A DNA stretch of 64,000 nucleotides from Chloroflexus islandicus (GCF_001650695.1 NZ_LWQS01000033.1:45736-109735); one strand, 5' to 3'; positions 9,954 through 19,330 are shown, numbered from the stretch's first letter. The notes: generated from the letters alone by a model not told the origin. Numbers and translations are program-made.

Positions 9954-12317
9954 ATGACCGCTACCGAGCTGAAGGAGCGACTGGTTGGGCGGGCGCTGAA
10001 GCGCCGGGAAGACCCGAAGCTAATTACTGGTCACGGCAATTATCTCGATGATATTAAGCTGCCCGGTATGCTGCACATCGCGCTGGTGCGCAGCCCCCAT
10101 GCCCACGCCAAGATCGTTTCGATCGATGCGAGCAAGGCGCTGGCAATGCCCGGCGTGGTCGCCGTCTTTACCGGCAAGGATATGCTCGATATCAATCCGA
10201 TGCCGGCGGCGTGGCAAGCGGCTGGGGTGAAGAATTATCCGGTGCCGCCGCGTGCGCTGGCCGTCGATAAGGTGGCGCTGGTGGGTGACCCGGTGGCGAT
10301 GGTGGTGGCTGAAGATCGCTATACCGCTCGCGATGCGGCTGATGCGGTCGAAGTAGAGTACGAACCACTGCCGGCAGTGGTCGATGCCCGCAAGGCGGTC
10401 GAACCCGGCGCACCCCAGATTCACGAGGCGGCGCCGAACAATATCGTGTTTGAGTGGGAGTGCGGCAATAAGGCGGCAGCCGATGCGGCCATCGCTAGCG
10501 CCGAGGTGGTGGTGAAAGAGGAGATTATTAACCAGCGCCTGATCCCCACCCCGATGGAGACCCGCGGCTCGATTGCCCGCTACGATGCCCTCACTGGCGA
10601 GTGGACGGTCTGGATGACCTCGCAGGCGCCGCACGTCCATCGCTTGCTGCTGACTGCGTTCGTCTTCGGCGTGCCCGAAACCAAGCTGCGCTGCATTGCC
10701 CCGAATGTCGGCGGCGGTTTTGGCCAGAAGATCTTCTGCTACAACGATATGGCCTTCACCATGTGGGCCGCGCGCAAGCTGGGCCGCCCGGTGAAGTTTG
10801 TCGAAGACCGCTCCGAGAATTATAAGTATTCGACTCACGGGCGCGACCATATCACCGAGGCCGAACTGGCCGGCACTCGCGACGGTAAGATTACCGGTCT
10901 GCGCGTGAAGACGTGGGCGAATATCGGCGCCTATTTCTCGACCGTGGCCGCCGGCATCCCGACGACCCTCTACGGGCGCATTATCACCGGCGTCTACAAG
11001 ATTCCGGCAGCGTATGTCCACGTCACCGGCGCGTATACCAACACCGCGATGGTTGATGCCTACCGCGGCGCTGGCCGGCCCGAAGCCAGCTACCTGATCG
11101 AGCGCATGGTCGATCGGTTCGCCGCTGAGATCGGGATGGATCCGGCAGAGGTGCGGCGCAAGAATTTCATCCAACCCGAAGACTTCCCCTACGATAACGG
11201 GTTGGGGCTGCTGCCCTACGATAGCGGCAACTACGAGCCGGCCTTGAATAAGGCGCTCGAAATCGCTGGCTACGCCGAGTTCCGCAAGCAGCAAGCCGAA
11301 CTGCGCCAGCAGGGTCGCTACCTCGGCATCGGCATCTCGTCGTATGTTGAGATTTGCGGCATCGCGCCAAGCGCGTGGATGGGCGGCCAAGGTTGGGGCG
11401 CCGGTCTTTGGGAAAGCGCCAACGTCCGCGTCCATCTCACCGGCAAGGTGGTAGTGACCACCGGTTCGTTGCCGCACGGGCAAGGGCTCGAGACGACCTT
11501 TGCCCAGATCGTGGCCGACGAGCTGGGGGTGCCCTACGAGGATGTCGAAGTACAGTGGGGCGACACCCAAGGCACGCCGTTCGGCTACGGCACCTACGGT
11601 TCGCGCTCGCTGGCCGTCGGCGGGGTGGCGATCAAGCGCAGCGTCGATAAGATTAAAGAGAAGGCGCGCAAGCTGGCCGCTCACCTGCTGGAGGCCAACG
11701 AGGCCGACATCGTGTTCGAGAATGGCCGCGCCTATGTCAAAGGTTCACCCGACAAGGGCAAGACGATTGGCGAGTTAGCCGCCGCTGCCGCCGTCGCGTA
11801 TAACCTGCCCCCCGGCATGGAACCGTTCCTCGACGAGACCAGCTACTACGATCCACCGAACTGCACCTTCCCCTTCGGCACCCACGTCTGTATCGTCGAG
11901 GTCGATCCTGAAACCGGCCACGTCAAACTGTTGCGCTATATCGCCGTTGATGACTGCGGCAACCAGATCAACCCGCTGATCGTCGAGGGCCAGATCCACG
12001 GCGGCATTGCGCAGGGTCTGGCGCAGGCGCTCTACGAAGGCGCGGTCTATGACGAAGACGGCCAGTTGCTGACCGGCACCCTCATGGACTATGCGGTGCC
12101 GACGGCGGCGATGGTGCCGCACATCGAGACCGACTATACCGTTACGCCGTCGCCGGTGAATCCGCTCGGCGTGAAGGGGGCCGGCGAGGCGGGCACGATT
12201 GCCTCGGCGCAGTGCGTGATGAACGCGATCATCGATGCGCTGGCGCCGTTCGGCGTCAAGCATCTGCAGATGCCGGCGACGCCGGAGCGGATTTGGAAGG
12301 CGATTCACGGGAAGTAA
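9954..12317 (+). CDS. coxL: CO dehydrogenase-type large (molybdenum) subunit, form II
   Basis: A 787-residue molybdopterin subunit, normal length for the family. Residues 6-20 begin the conserved KERLVGRALKRREDP start. The active-site loop at residues 369-375 reads AYRGAGR, the form II signature; form I enzymes proven to oxidise CO have AYRCSFR with a selenosulfanyl-cysteine. The conserved glutamate region near the end (GVKGAGEAGTIA) is intact. Form II enzymes are related to aerobic CODH, but their substrate is disputed and may be CO or another small carbonyl or purine-like compound. Operon order S-L-M is also typical of form II. No coxD/E/F maturation genes are in the window. Confidence 0.93.
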   Translation: MTATELKERLVGRALKRREDPKLITGHGNYLDDIKLPGMLHIALVRSPHAHAKIVSIDASKALAMPGVVAVFTGKDMLDINPMPAAWQAAGVKNYPVPPRALAVDKVALVGDPVAMVVAEDRYTARDAADAVEVEYEPLPAVVDARKAVEPGAPQIHEAAPNNIVFEWECGNKAAADAAIASAEVVVKEEIINQRLIPTPMETRGSIARYDALTGEWTVWMTSQAPHVHRLLLTAFVFGVPETKLRCIAPNVGGGFGQKIFCYNDMAFTMWAARKLGRPVKFVEDRSENYKYSTHGRDHITEAELAGTRDGKITGLRVKTWANIGAYFSTVAAGIPTTLYGRIITGVYKIPAAYVHVTGAYTNTAMVDAYRGAGRPEASYLIERMVDRFAAEIGMDPAEVRRKNFIQPEDFPYDNGLGLLPYDSGNYEPALNKALEIAGYAEFRKQQAELRQQGRYLGIGISSYVEICGIAPSAWMGGQGWGAGLWESANVRVHLTGKVVVTTGSLPHGQGLETTFAQIVADELGVPYEDVEVQWGDTQGTPFGYGTYGSRSLAVGGVAIKRSVDKIKEKARKLAAHLLEANEADIVFENGRAYVKGSPDKGKTIGELAAAAAVAYNLPPGMEPFLDETSYYDPPNCTFPFGTHVCIVEVDPETGHVKLLRYIAVDDCGNQINPLIVEGQIHGGIAQGLAQALYEGAVYDEDGQLLTGTLMDYAVPTAAMVPHIETDYTVTPSPVNPLGVKGAGEAGTIASAQCVMNAIIDALAPFGVKHLQMPATPERIWKAIHGK

Positions 12318-12382
12318 ACGAGTGGAGCGCAGGCGCGGGACAGATTTGGCCTGCGCCTGCTGTGACGCATAAGGGAGCAACT

Positions 12383-13243
12383 ATGATTCCAGCCCCATTT
12401 GATTATTACGCGCCAACCAGCCTCGCCGAGGCGCTGACGCTGTTGCAGCAGCACGGCGACGATGCCAAGATTCTGGCCGGCGGCCACTCGCTGTTGCCGG
12501 CGATGAAGCTGCGACTCGCTGCGCCGAGTGTGTTGATCGACATCAACCGGGTGGCGGAACTACGCGGGATTAAGGTGAACGGGACGGTGGAGATCGGCGC
12601 GATGACGACGTGGAGCGCGATCGAGCACCACGCGGCGTTGGCCAAGGCCTGCCCGGCGATGGCCGATGCGGTCGGCCTGATTGGTGACATTCAGGTGCGC
12701 AACCGCGGCACGATCGGCGGTTCGCTGGCCCACGCCGACCCTGCCGCCGATATGCCGGCAGTGGTGCTCGCCGTCGATGCCCAGATTCACGTCGAAGGCC
12801 CCAACGGCCCGCGCGCGATTGCTGCCGCCGATTTCTTCACCGACATGCTGAGCACGGCTCTCGAACCGGGTGAGATTATTACCGCGATCACGTTCACGAG
12901 CCACGGCCCCGGCGAAGGCTCGGCCTACGCCAAGTTTCCCCATCCAGCTAGCCGCTATGCTATCGTTGGCGCAGCCGCGTATGTCAAAATGGAGAACGGA
13001 CAGGTGACGGCGTGCCGGGTAGCAATCACCGGCGCCGGCCCCAAAGCTGAACGCCAGACCGCGGTCGAGCAGGCGCTGATCGGCACTGACGGCAGCGCCG
13101 ATGCGGTAGCCGCCGCCGCGGCCCATGCCGGCGAAGGCATGGAGATGCTCGGCGACATCCACGCCAGCGAAGAGTACCGGCGAGCAATGTGCAAGGTCTA
13201 TGCCAAACGCGCTTTGCTCAAGGCGATCGAGCGGGCTCGGTAG
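12383..13243 (+). CDS. coxM: CO dehydrogenase-type medium (FAD) subunit
   Basis: A 286-residue FAD-binding subunit. The two flavin motifs are at residues 32-36 (AGGHS) and 110-114 (TIGGS), each in the expected context (ILAGGHSLLPAMKLRL and RNRGTIGGSLAHADPAADMP). It receives electrons from CoxS and passes them to a membrane acceptor. ATG 12383 has AAGGGAG nine bases upstream and gives the canonical start PAPFDYYAPTSLAEAL. The longer in-frame start overlaps coxL and is rejected. A 65-bp gap after coxL contains a GCGCAGGC/GCCTGCGC hairpin, and a strong terminator follows, so this is the last gene of the operon. Confidence 0.95.
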   Translation: MIPAPFDYYAPTSLAEALTLLQQHGDDAKILAGGHSLLPAMKLRLAAPSVLIDINRVAELRGIKVNGTVEIGAMTTWSAIEHHAALAKACPAMADAVGLIGDIQVRNRGTIGGSLAHADPAADMPAVVLAVDAQIHVEGPNGPRAIAAADFFTDMLSTALEPGEIITAITFTSHGPGEGSAYAKFPHPASRYAIVGAAAYVKMENGQVTACRVAITGAGPKAERQTAVEQALIGTDGSADAVAAAAAHAGEGMEMLGDIHASEEYRRAMCKVYAKRALLKAIERAR

Positions 13244-13276
13244 GTGATATCTAGCAGAAATTGAGGAGCGCAGCAG

Positions 13277-13305
13277 GCAAGGGCGGGTTTGCAACCCGCC
13301 CTTGC
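13277..13305 (+). terminator. Strong stem-loop closing the cox operon
   Basis: A perfect 13-bp stem GCAAGGGCGGGTT/AACCCGCCCTTGC has a three-base loop and lies 33 bp after coxM. The downstream tail is not T-rich, so it may act as a 3' stabiliser as well as a terminator. Confidence 0.6.
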
Positions 13306-13371
13306 GATTCATAGCTTCTGCCGGCGTATTACAATCATCGTACCCGCTGCAATGTAAGGATGGAGCCGGTG

Positions 13372-13759
13372 ATGAGCGTCGAATTCAGCGGTATCGAGCG
13401 GCATTGAGACGAACTCAACGAACGCTTGGCACGCTTGACTCCACGCTGTGAACGGCCACGTTCAGATGTTGACCGCGATCCGTATCTGCGTGACATTGCT
13501 GAGCGTCATCTCGAAGTGGCTGCACGATGAAGCGCGTAAACCGCGTGATGATCGTGATGCCATTCTGAGGATGGGTGAGCTTGGTGTACTTCCCCCAGAT
13601 TTTGCCATCCAATGAGCGCTGATTGCCAGCTTTCGCAACATGTTAATCCACGAATATTTATGAATTGATTGGGACAAAGTTGATCAAAATCTCAATGATG
13701 TACATCAATTCGTTGCGTATATTCGCGCATGGTTACAGCAACGCAACGCAGTTGAGTAA
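13372..13759 (+). pseudogene. Decayed HepT-like (DUF86) toxin gene
   Basis: Reading from ATG 13372 with frame correction gives a recognisable DUF86/HepT protein: MSVEFSGIERH, stop, DELNERLARLTP, later DAILRMGELGVLPPDFA, and the catalytic RX4H segment ASFRNMLIHEYL, ending QQRNAVE and stop at 13757. It carries in-frame stops (the first at 13405-13407) and a frameshift with an apparent deletion near 13527, where the conserved middle helix is lost. HepT RNase toxins normally pair with a MNT nucleotidyltransferase antitoxin upstream. None is visible here, so the whole module has decayed. Confidence 0.75.
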
Positions 13760-13803
13760 ACACCCCCCGCGCACCGGCACAACGCGCGGGGGGTGTTGTT
13801 TCA
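13758..13803. terminator. Stem-loop between the HepT remnant and the secreted protein
   Basis: A GC-rich stem ACACCCCCCGCGC/GCGCGGGGGGTGT (13760-13795) has a short CCGGCACAA-type loop. On the minus strand it lies 26 bp past the stop of the 13829-14854 gene. It resembles the hairpin at 15031-15071 after the paralogue, including the loop sequence, so it appears to have been duplicated with the gene. Confidence 0.6.
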
Positions 13804-13828
13804 AAGAATTATCGGCTGCGCAATGGCA

Positions 13829-14854
13829 TTATACCTTCTTGAAGAAGACAATCGCCTTGTTGCCGGATTGCACCCCTTCGAGGGTTAGCGCATAGAGACC
13901 CTTCGCTAGCGCAGGGTCGACGAGGAAGGTAACCAAAAATGTACCATCCGCATCGGCAGTATCGCCGCCAATGATTTGCACCCCTACCACCTCGCCAGTC
14001 GCCACAAAAGTGAAGTAGGCGCCAATCCGCTCACCGGGGTTAAAGCCATACCCCAGCACTGCGACAACTACCGTATCACTACCCTGAATACAGGCCGGTT
14101 CAATGAAAGCGTTCACCGGCGCCGGAATATCGGCGCAGGGATCGGCTGGCGCCGGCGGCGGGGTAGGTTGCGGCGTGGGTTGCGGCGCCGGTTGTGGCGC
14201 AAACGCCTCACGACCGAGCAAGCCCAACAGCACCACATCCGGCCCAAGGTTGGTATGCAGCTCGAAGCGCGCCCGCTCAAACCACTGCGTCAACACCGTA
14301 TCCCCTGACGAGTTGGTTTCGACTCGCGCTTCAGTCAACGGTAAGCCGAATAATGCCAAGCTTTCGGCTTCGCTAAAGCCGCGCCGGCCATCAAAATCCA
14401 ACCCATGTGACTGCCAATAGCGCAAGAAGGCATCGCACACCAGATGTTGGGTCTGGGCAAAGTAGCGGCAACCGGCCTGTTGGGTTGTGGAGGCTTTCGG
14501 CTCGTTCTGCCACGGCGTGCCGCGTCGCTGCAACAAATCATCGCCCAACCGTCCAAGCAGCACGTCATAGGGACGCGCATTCTCTGGGTGCAGCTCGAAG
14601 CGGTTGCGCTCGAAGATTTGCACTAGCCGCACCTTGCCTTCCACCTCCTGCTGAAACGCAGGCGTGATCGGGAAGCCAAACACCGGCAAACCACCGTTCT
14701 GCTGCCAGTATTCGGCAAACCGGCCTTCGATACAATCCGGCACCTCATTAAAACAGATCCGATTCTGCGCCTGCGCGGGTGCTGCCGGCATCAGCGCTAC
14801 CAGCGATGCCGCCACAACCAGCATTGTAAACAGGTGCAACCAGCGTGAGATCAT
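13829..14854 (-). CDS. Secreted protein with FxxYWxxxGGLPxFGxPI repeats
   Basis: A 341-residue exported protein. Residues 1-30 are a Sec signal peptide ending PAQAQ. The mature part has two copies of a repeat: FAEYWQQNGGLPVFGFPI followed by VQIFERNRFELHPEN, then FLRYWQSHGLDFDGRRGF and later LTQWFERARFELHTN. A Gln/Pro-rich linker and a C-terminal beta-rich domain follow. The same repeat is found in the L,D-transpeptidase at 47.7 kb, suggesting binding to the cell wall or envelope. ATG 14854 is chosen because GGAGG lies eight bases upstream and it starts the signal peptide. A paralogue lies directly upstream. Function is unknown. Confidence 0.8.
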   Translation of the reverse strand: MISRWLHLFTMLVVAASLVALMPAAPAQAQNRICFNEVPDCIEGRFAEYWQQNGGLPVFGFPITPAFQQEVEGKVRLVQIFERNRFELHPENARPYDVLLGRLGDDLLQRRGTPWQNEPKASTTQQAGCRYFAQTQHLVCDAFLRYWQSHGLDFDGRRGFSEAESLALFGLPLTEARVETNSSGDTVLTQWFERARFELHTNLGPDVVLLGLLGREAFAPQPAPQPTPQPTPPPAPADPCADIPAPVNAFIEPACIQGSDTVVVAVLGYGFNPGERIGAYFTFVATGEVVGVQIIGGDTADADGTFLVTFLVDPALAKGLYALTLEGVQSGNKAIVFFKKV

Positions 14855-14904
14855 GCGAAGCCTCCACAATGTCTTCAGACAACAGAGATATAGCCGGCGA
14901 GAAT

Positions 14905-14933
14905 ACAATATCAAAATTGCACACCAAAATCAA
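14905..14933 (-). promoter_or_regulatory. Candidate promoter of the secreted repeat protein
   Basis: On the minus strand TTGATT (14928-14933) and TATTGT (14905-14910) are 17 bases apart, about 50 bp upstream of the ATG. Confidence 0.4.
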
Positions 14934-15030
14934 GACGGAAATCAACCTTATCAAGAGCTTTGAAATTATTAATTAAAACATTATATTCTAATTTATCTAT
15001 ATTCAAAAAAACACATAAATTCATTTATCA

Positions 15031-15071
15031 ATCAAAACTCCCGCGCACCGGTCACACCGCGCGGGAGTTTG
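15031..15071 (-). terminator. Terminator after the secreted-protein paralogue
   Basis: On the minus strand a 12-bp stem AAACTCCCGCGC/GCGCGGGAGTTT (15059-15070 with 15035-15046) is followed by TTTTGAT. It is homologous to the hairpin after the neighbouring copy. Confidence 0.75.
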
Positions 15072-15093
15072 CCAGACGGATACGTGAACCTAA

Positions 15094-16122
15094 TCAGCGA
15101 CCGTCTTCAATAACTTTGAAGAACAAGACGGCTTTATGGCCAGACTGCAAGCCTTCGATGGTGAAAGCGTAGAGACCCGGCGCCAAACCTTCTGGATAGT
15201 AGTTCATAACGACAAAACCCGGAAATCCCTCGTCTTCGTTGTTGGCCCGTAACTCCCCGCCGGAGAACTCTAAACTGATGTTCTCACCAGTATCAGTCAA
15301 TGTCAGCGTGATAGCAACCGGTTCGCCGTAACGAAAACCAGACGCCAAGAGAAAGACAAACCACCCGCTCAGCTCTGATGCGGCTAAGCAGTTTGGCTCC
15401 ACGTAGCCATTAACCGGATCCGGAATATCGGCACAGCGCGGATCGTTCGGCTGATCAATCGGCGGCTCGAACGCCTCACGTCCGAGCAAGCCCAACAGCA
15501 CCACATCCGGCCCAAGGTTGGTATGCAGCTCGAAGCGCGCCCGCTCGAACCATTGCGTCAGCACCGTATCCCCTGACGAGTTGGTCTCAACCCGCGCTTC
15601 GGTCAACGGCAAACCGAACAGCGCCAAGCTCTCGGCCTCGCTAAAGCCGCGCTTGCCGTCAAACTCCAAGCCGTGCGACTGCCAATAGCGCAAGAAGGCA
15701 TCGCACACGAGATGTTCGGTCTGGGCAAAATAGCGGCAGCCGGCCTGCTGCGTCGTTGGCGCTTTCGGCTCCTCCTGCCACGGCGTGCCGCGCCATTGCA
15801 ACAGCTCATCACTCAGCCGGCCCAACAGCACATCATAGGGACGCGCGTTCTCTGGGTGCAGCTCGAAGCGGTTGCGCTCAAAGATTTGCACTAGCCGCAC
15901 CTTGCCTTCCACCTCTTGCTCAAAGGCAGGAGTAATCGGAAAGCCAAACACCGGCAAGCCGCCGTTCTGCTACCAAAACTCAGCAAACCGGCCCTCGATG
16001 CAATCCGGCACTTCATTGAAACAGATTCGATCCTGTACCTGCGCAGGTGCTGCCGGCATCAACGTTGCCAACAACGTTGCCATCATCGCCATTGCGAACA
16101 GGCGCCCCCAACGCGACTTCAT
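15094..16122 (-). pseudogene. Secreted repeat protein paralogue, interrupted by one amber stop
   Basis: From ATG 16122, after a GGAGG site, the frame encodes a signal peptide ending PAAPAQVQ, then RICFNEVPDCIEGRFAEFW. It is cut by TAG where the intact copy has CAG (Gln; TGG-TAG-CAG against TGG-CAG-CAG). After the stop the frame continues unbroken and very similar to the 13829-14854 gene through both repeats, then carries a different C-terminal domain. Only one lesion is visible, so it is a recent pseudogene, a phase-type variant or a sequencing error. A shortened product could start at ATG 15957, but it would lack a signal peptide. Confidence 0.75.
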
Positions 16123-16553
16123 GCCAAGCCTCCAGTAGGGTTGCAACTCAAGCGAGAACCAGTGACCGGCAGGTTGTATTATACCCTATTTAATTTAAAA
16201 CAAAACACTGTTTTGATAACAAAATTTATCTAATATTATATAAATATTTAGTCAGTATCTTTATATGCTTACAAAATTGAAGACAATATTATGTAATATT
16301 GTTGTATGAGCTTGTTTACCATAACCTTACTGTCTCTTCCTCATGCCTGTCGCCGCAGCACAACCTTCTCGCCACGCGCACTTCATCAGTGTACTCACGC
16401 TTTCCATTTCAGTGCCGAGCGAGCTTATAGCCATCGCGTTCCCAGCAACTTTTCCTTAACCTACGATTATCATTTGTTTAGTCAAAAGTTGCCGTTTTTT
16501 GCTACAATGAACACAAGAAATCGTTCACAAGCAAGATGGCAAGGAGGCCAGCA
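16123..16553. other. AT-rich intergenic region upstream of the DoxX-like gene
   Basis: About 430 bp without a supported gene. 16190-16300 is strongly AT-rich. A -10-like TACAAT (16503-16508) lies about 45 bp before the DoxX-like start, with no good -35 box. Confidence 0.4.
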
Positions 16554-17141
16554 ATGCTACCGAAAACCCCCGTCAACGAGCGCGGCGAAGTCCAATTCCC
16601 TGATCCGCCCTTCGTGCAAGCCCTCTTCAGCAGCACCAAGTTCGCGTGGTTGTTTCTGATTATCCGGCTGTTTCTCGGCTATTCGTGGCTGACATCGGGG
16701 TGGGGGAAATTTAACAACCCGGCATGGATGGAGAACGGTACGGCGCTGTTAGGGTTCTGGAAGAATGCAGTGGTGATTCCTGAAACCGGACGCCCGCCGA
16801 TCACCTACGATTGGTATCGCTCGTTCATTCAATTCTTGATCGACACCGAATCGCATACGTGGTTCGCCAAGCTCGTCGTCTACGGCGAGATTCTAGTCGG
16901 CATCGGCTTGATTGTCGGCGGTTTGGTCGGCTTCTCGGCCTTCTTTGGGGCGCTGATGAACTTCAACTTTATGCTGGCCGGCACTGCTAGCACCAACCCG
17001 GTGATGTTCACCCTCGCTATCATTCTGATGCTGGGATGGAAGGTAGCCGGTTACTACGGGCTTGATTACTACCTGTTGCCGTTGCTCGGCACGCCGTGGG
17101 GTCGCAACAAACCGGCCCGACCGGCATCAGCGGCGGCGTGA
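16554..17141 (+). CDS. DoxX-like integral membrane protein
   Basis: A 195-residue membrane protein with about four hydrophobic segments (WLFLIIRLFLGYSWLTSG near 35-52, LVVYGEILVGIGLIVGGLVG near 110-130, and two more up to residue 170). The first segment and the GWGKF motif are typical of the DoxX/DoxD family, in which DoxD is a quinone-reducing subunit of archaeal thiosulfate:quinone oxidoreductase. Most bacterial members have no proven role, so no substrate is assigned. ATG 16554 has AAGGAGG nine bases upstream and is preferred over ATG 16536, which has none. The gene is single, convergent with metG, and shares a terminator with it. Confidence 0.8.
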   Translation: MLPKTPVNERGEVQFPDPPFVQALFSSTKFAWLFLIIRLFLGYSWLTSGWGKFNNPAWMENGTALLGFWKNAVVIPETGRPPITYDWYRSFIQFLIDTESHTWFAKLVVYGEILVGIGLIVGGLVGFSAFFGALMNFNFMLAGTASTNPVMFTLAIILMLGWKVAGYYGLDYYLLPLLGTPWGRNKPARPASAAA

Positions 17142-17160
17142 CAGAACGGCGACGCAGGGA

Positions 17161-17186
17161 GGGGCCTTGCCGTGCAAGGCCCCTTT
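17161..17186. terminator. Bidirectional terminator between the DoxX-like gene and metG
   Basis: A 10-bp perfect stem GGGGCCTTGC/GCAAGGCCCC with a three-base loop is followed by TTTCC on the plus strand. It sits in the 55-bp gap between the convergent stops. Confidence 0.75.
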
Positions 17187-17196
17187 CCTCGTGCCA

Positions 17197-18999
17197 TCAC
17201 TTCGCCCGGCTCTGCATGCGCGCCAGTTCCTCTTCGACCACCGCTTCATCCAGCTTCTTGAAGAGCGGCTGCGGCTGGCGCAAGGCCTGCCCCACCGGCA
17301 AGGCCGACGGTTCCCACCGCCCGACCCACTGGTCGTAGTCGCCGGTAAGCACGCGGTGGGTGCGGCCATCGGCTTCGGTCACCTCTTGGAAGCGGAGCGG
17401 CCCAGCGATATAGCCGTCATAGCCCAAGTACTCGTGCAGGCGCTGGCTTGAGAAGGGCAAGAAGGGGGTAAAGATGATCTTGAGCGTATCAACACAGCGC
17501 AACGCGACGTACCAGATCGTGGCCGCGCGCTCGCGATCGTTCTTGATCACCTTCCACGGCTCTTGCTCGCTCAGGTAGATATTGACTTGGGCCGCCAGCC
17601 GCATCGCTTCGCTCAATGCAGCTTTGAACCGCGCCCCCGCCAGCAATTCGCCCACCGTCGCGATCCCGCCGGTCACTTCGGCCAAGACCTGCTCATCAGC
17701 CGCCGTGAGCGGGCCGGGTTGCGGTACGCTGCCAAAGTTTTTGTAGACGTTGCTCAGGGTGCGGTTGACCAGATTGCCCCACGTCGCCACCAATTCATCG
17801 TTGTTGCGCCGCACAAACTCGGCCCACGTGAAGTCGGTATCTTGATTTTCCGGCCCGGCGATGGTCAGGAAGTAGCGCAACGCATCGGCGTCGTAGCGGC
17901 TGAGAAAATCGTTGACGTAGATCACAATCCCGCGCGAACTCGAAAACTTCTTGCCCTCCATGGTCAGAAATTCGCTCGACACGACGTTGTAGGGCAGTTG
18001 CAGCGGGATGCCATCGTACTTCCCACCCGGATTGGCGCCGTATTGGCCGCCCGCGCCGTAGCCGAGCAGCATCGCTGGCCAGATCACGGTGTGAAAGACG
18101 ATGTTGTCTTTGCCCATGAAGTAGAAATGGCGCGAATCAGGGTTTTGCCACCACTCCCGCCACGCATCCGGCTCACCGCGGTTGATTGCCCACTCGATAC
18201 TGGCCGAGAGATACCCGATCACAGCGTCGAACCAGACGTAAATCTTTTTGTCGTCGCGGTTGGCGTATTCGGGCAGCGGGATCGGCACGCCCCACTCAAG
18301 ATCGCGGGTGATCGCGCGCGGCTTGAGGTCTTTGAGGAAGTTGAGCGAGCAGTTGCGCACGTTGGGCCGCCAGTGGCCTTGCTGGTCAATCCACGTGCGC
18401 AACTGCTCGGCAAAGGCCGGCAGGTCGAGGAAGAAGTGCTCGGTCGGCTTAAACACCGGCGGCTGGCCATCAACCTTCGAGCGCGGGTTGATCAAGTCGG
18501 TCGGATCAAGCTGGCTGCCGCAGTTATCGCACTGATCGCCGCGCGCTTCATCGTACCCGCAGAGCGGGCACGTCCCCTCGATGTAGCGATCGGGCAACGT
18601 GCGCCCGGTCGTCGCCGAGAAGGCGCCCAAGGTCTCTTGGCGAATGATGTAGCCGCGTTCGTACAGGGTGCGGAAGATATCTTGCGTTACCGCATAGTGG
18701 TTGGCCGTAGTGGTGCGGGTAAAGGTATCGTAGCTCAGCCCCAGATGGTACAAGTCATCGCCGATAATCTTGTTGTAGCGATCGGCGATCGCTTGCGGCG
18801 TTGTGCCCTCTTTATCGGCCACCAGCGTGATCGGCGTGCCATGCTCATCGGTGCCCGAAATCATCAATACGTGATTGCCCCGCAACCGGTGATACCGGGC
18901 AAAAATATCGGCTGGCACGCCAAAACCGGCCACGTGGCCGATATGGCGCGGCCCATTGGCATACGGCCACGCTACCGCAACTAAAATATGCTCAGGCAT
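17197..18999 (-). CDS. metG: Methionyl-tRNA synthetase
   Basis: A 600-residue class I synthetase charging tRNA-Met. The HIGH motif is at residues 19-22 (NGPRHIGH), and the KMSKS loop is KKFSSSRG at about residue 347. The zinc knuckle near residues 143-162 has [18 protein letters not shown] with four cysteines. Length ends at the anticodon-binding domain, so the C-terminal tRNA-binding (EMAP-like) appendix seen in longer MetG proteins is absent. ATG 18999 has GAGGTGC close upstream. It is transcribed alone. The 330-bp leader region holds small hairpins but no recognisable T-box. Confidence 0.96.
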   Translation of the reverse strand: MPEHILVAVAWPYANGPRHIGHVAGFGVPADIFARYHRLRGNHVLMISGTDEHGTPITLVADKEGTTPQAIADRYNKIIGDDLYHLGLSYDTFTRTTTANHYAVTQDIFRTLYERGYIIRQETLGAFSATTGRTLPDRYIEGTCPLCGYDEARGDQCDNCGSQLDPTDLINPRSKVDGQPPVFKPTEHFFLDLPAFAEQLRTWIDQQGHWRPNVRNCSLNFLKDLKPRAITRDLEWGVPIPLPEYANRDDKKIYVWFDAVIGYLSASIEWAINRGEPDAWREWWQNPDSRHFYFMGKDNIVFHTVIWPAMLLGYGAGGQYGANPGGKYDGIPLQLPYNVVSSEFLTMEGKKFSSSRGIVIYVNDFLSRYDADALRYFLTIAGPENQDTDFTWAEFVRRNNDELVATWGNLVNRTLSNVYKNFGSVPQPGPLTAADEQVLAEVTGGIATVGELLAGARFKAALSEAMRLAAQVNIYLSEQEPWKVIKNDRERAATIWYVALRCVDTLKIIFTPFLPFSSQRLHEYLGYDGYIAGPLRFQEVTEADGRTHRVLTGDYDQWVGRWEPSALPVGQALRQPQPLFKKLDEAVVEEELARMQSRAK

Positions 19000-19090
19000 A
19001 ATCGCACCTCAAAATAAGCCTCAAACTGAACAGTTTTCTGGCGAAACAACCTGCAATCGAGCAGAACCAACCACCCACAAGGAACACAAC

Positions 19091-19128
19091 TGAGATTCTC
19101 AGAGGAGAAATGGCGGTTAGCCCGCCAT
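19091..19128 (-). other. Hairpins in the metG upstream region
   Basis: On the minus strand ATGGCGG/CCGCCAT (19122-19128 with 19110-19116) forms a 7-bp stem followed by TTCTCC, then the small palindrome TGAGAATCTCA (19091-19101). They lie about 90-130 bp before metG. They might be an attenuator or a chance structure. The remaining 19000-19268 sequence shows nothing else I can name. Confidence 0.25.
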
Positions 19129-19268
19129 AAAACCACGGGCAGTGAGGCGTAGACCGGGCCAGTGGATCGGTCGAAAAGCGCAGCGAACCGGATTGCTTGC
19201 CAAACTGCGATTCATGCGAACTCCGCGCGCGTCAAGCGTAGCAAGATGTAGTATAACACAGCCGATAG

Positions 19269-19297
19269 TTGCAGATAGCGCCAGATTCGCATATTAT
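19269..19297 (+). promoter_or_regulatory. Promoter of the SH3b/exonuclease gene pair
   Basis: TTGCAG (19269-19274) and TATTAT (19292-19297) are 17 bases apart and 34 bp upstream of the ATG. Confidence 0.6.
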
Positions 19298-19330
19298 AAG
19301 CATCTGAAGCCGTTGTGACTGAGGTTGCTC

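Noticed and set aside
10020..11684. 554-codon minus-strand frame within coxL
   Set aside because: Antisense shadow of a conserved gene, with His/Arg-rich content of no family.
13665..13895. Plus-strand 76-codon frame over the terminator
   Set aside because: It crosses a terminator stem and the HepT remnant; no family or RBS.
17563..18984. 473-codon plus-strand frame opposite metG
   Set aside because: Antisense shadow of metG.
19000..19260. T-box riboswitch upstream of metG
   Set aside because: I could not find the T-box core sequence or a specifier loop; only small hairpins are visible.
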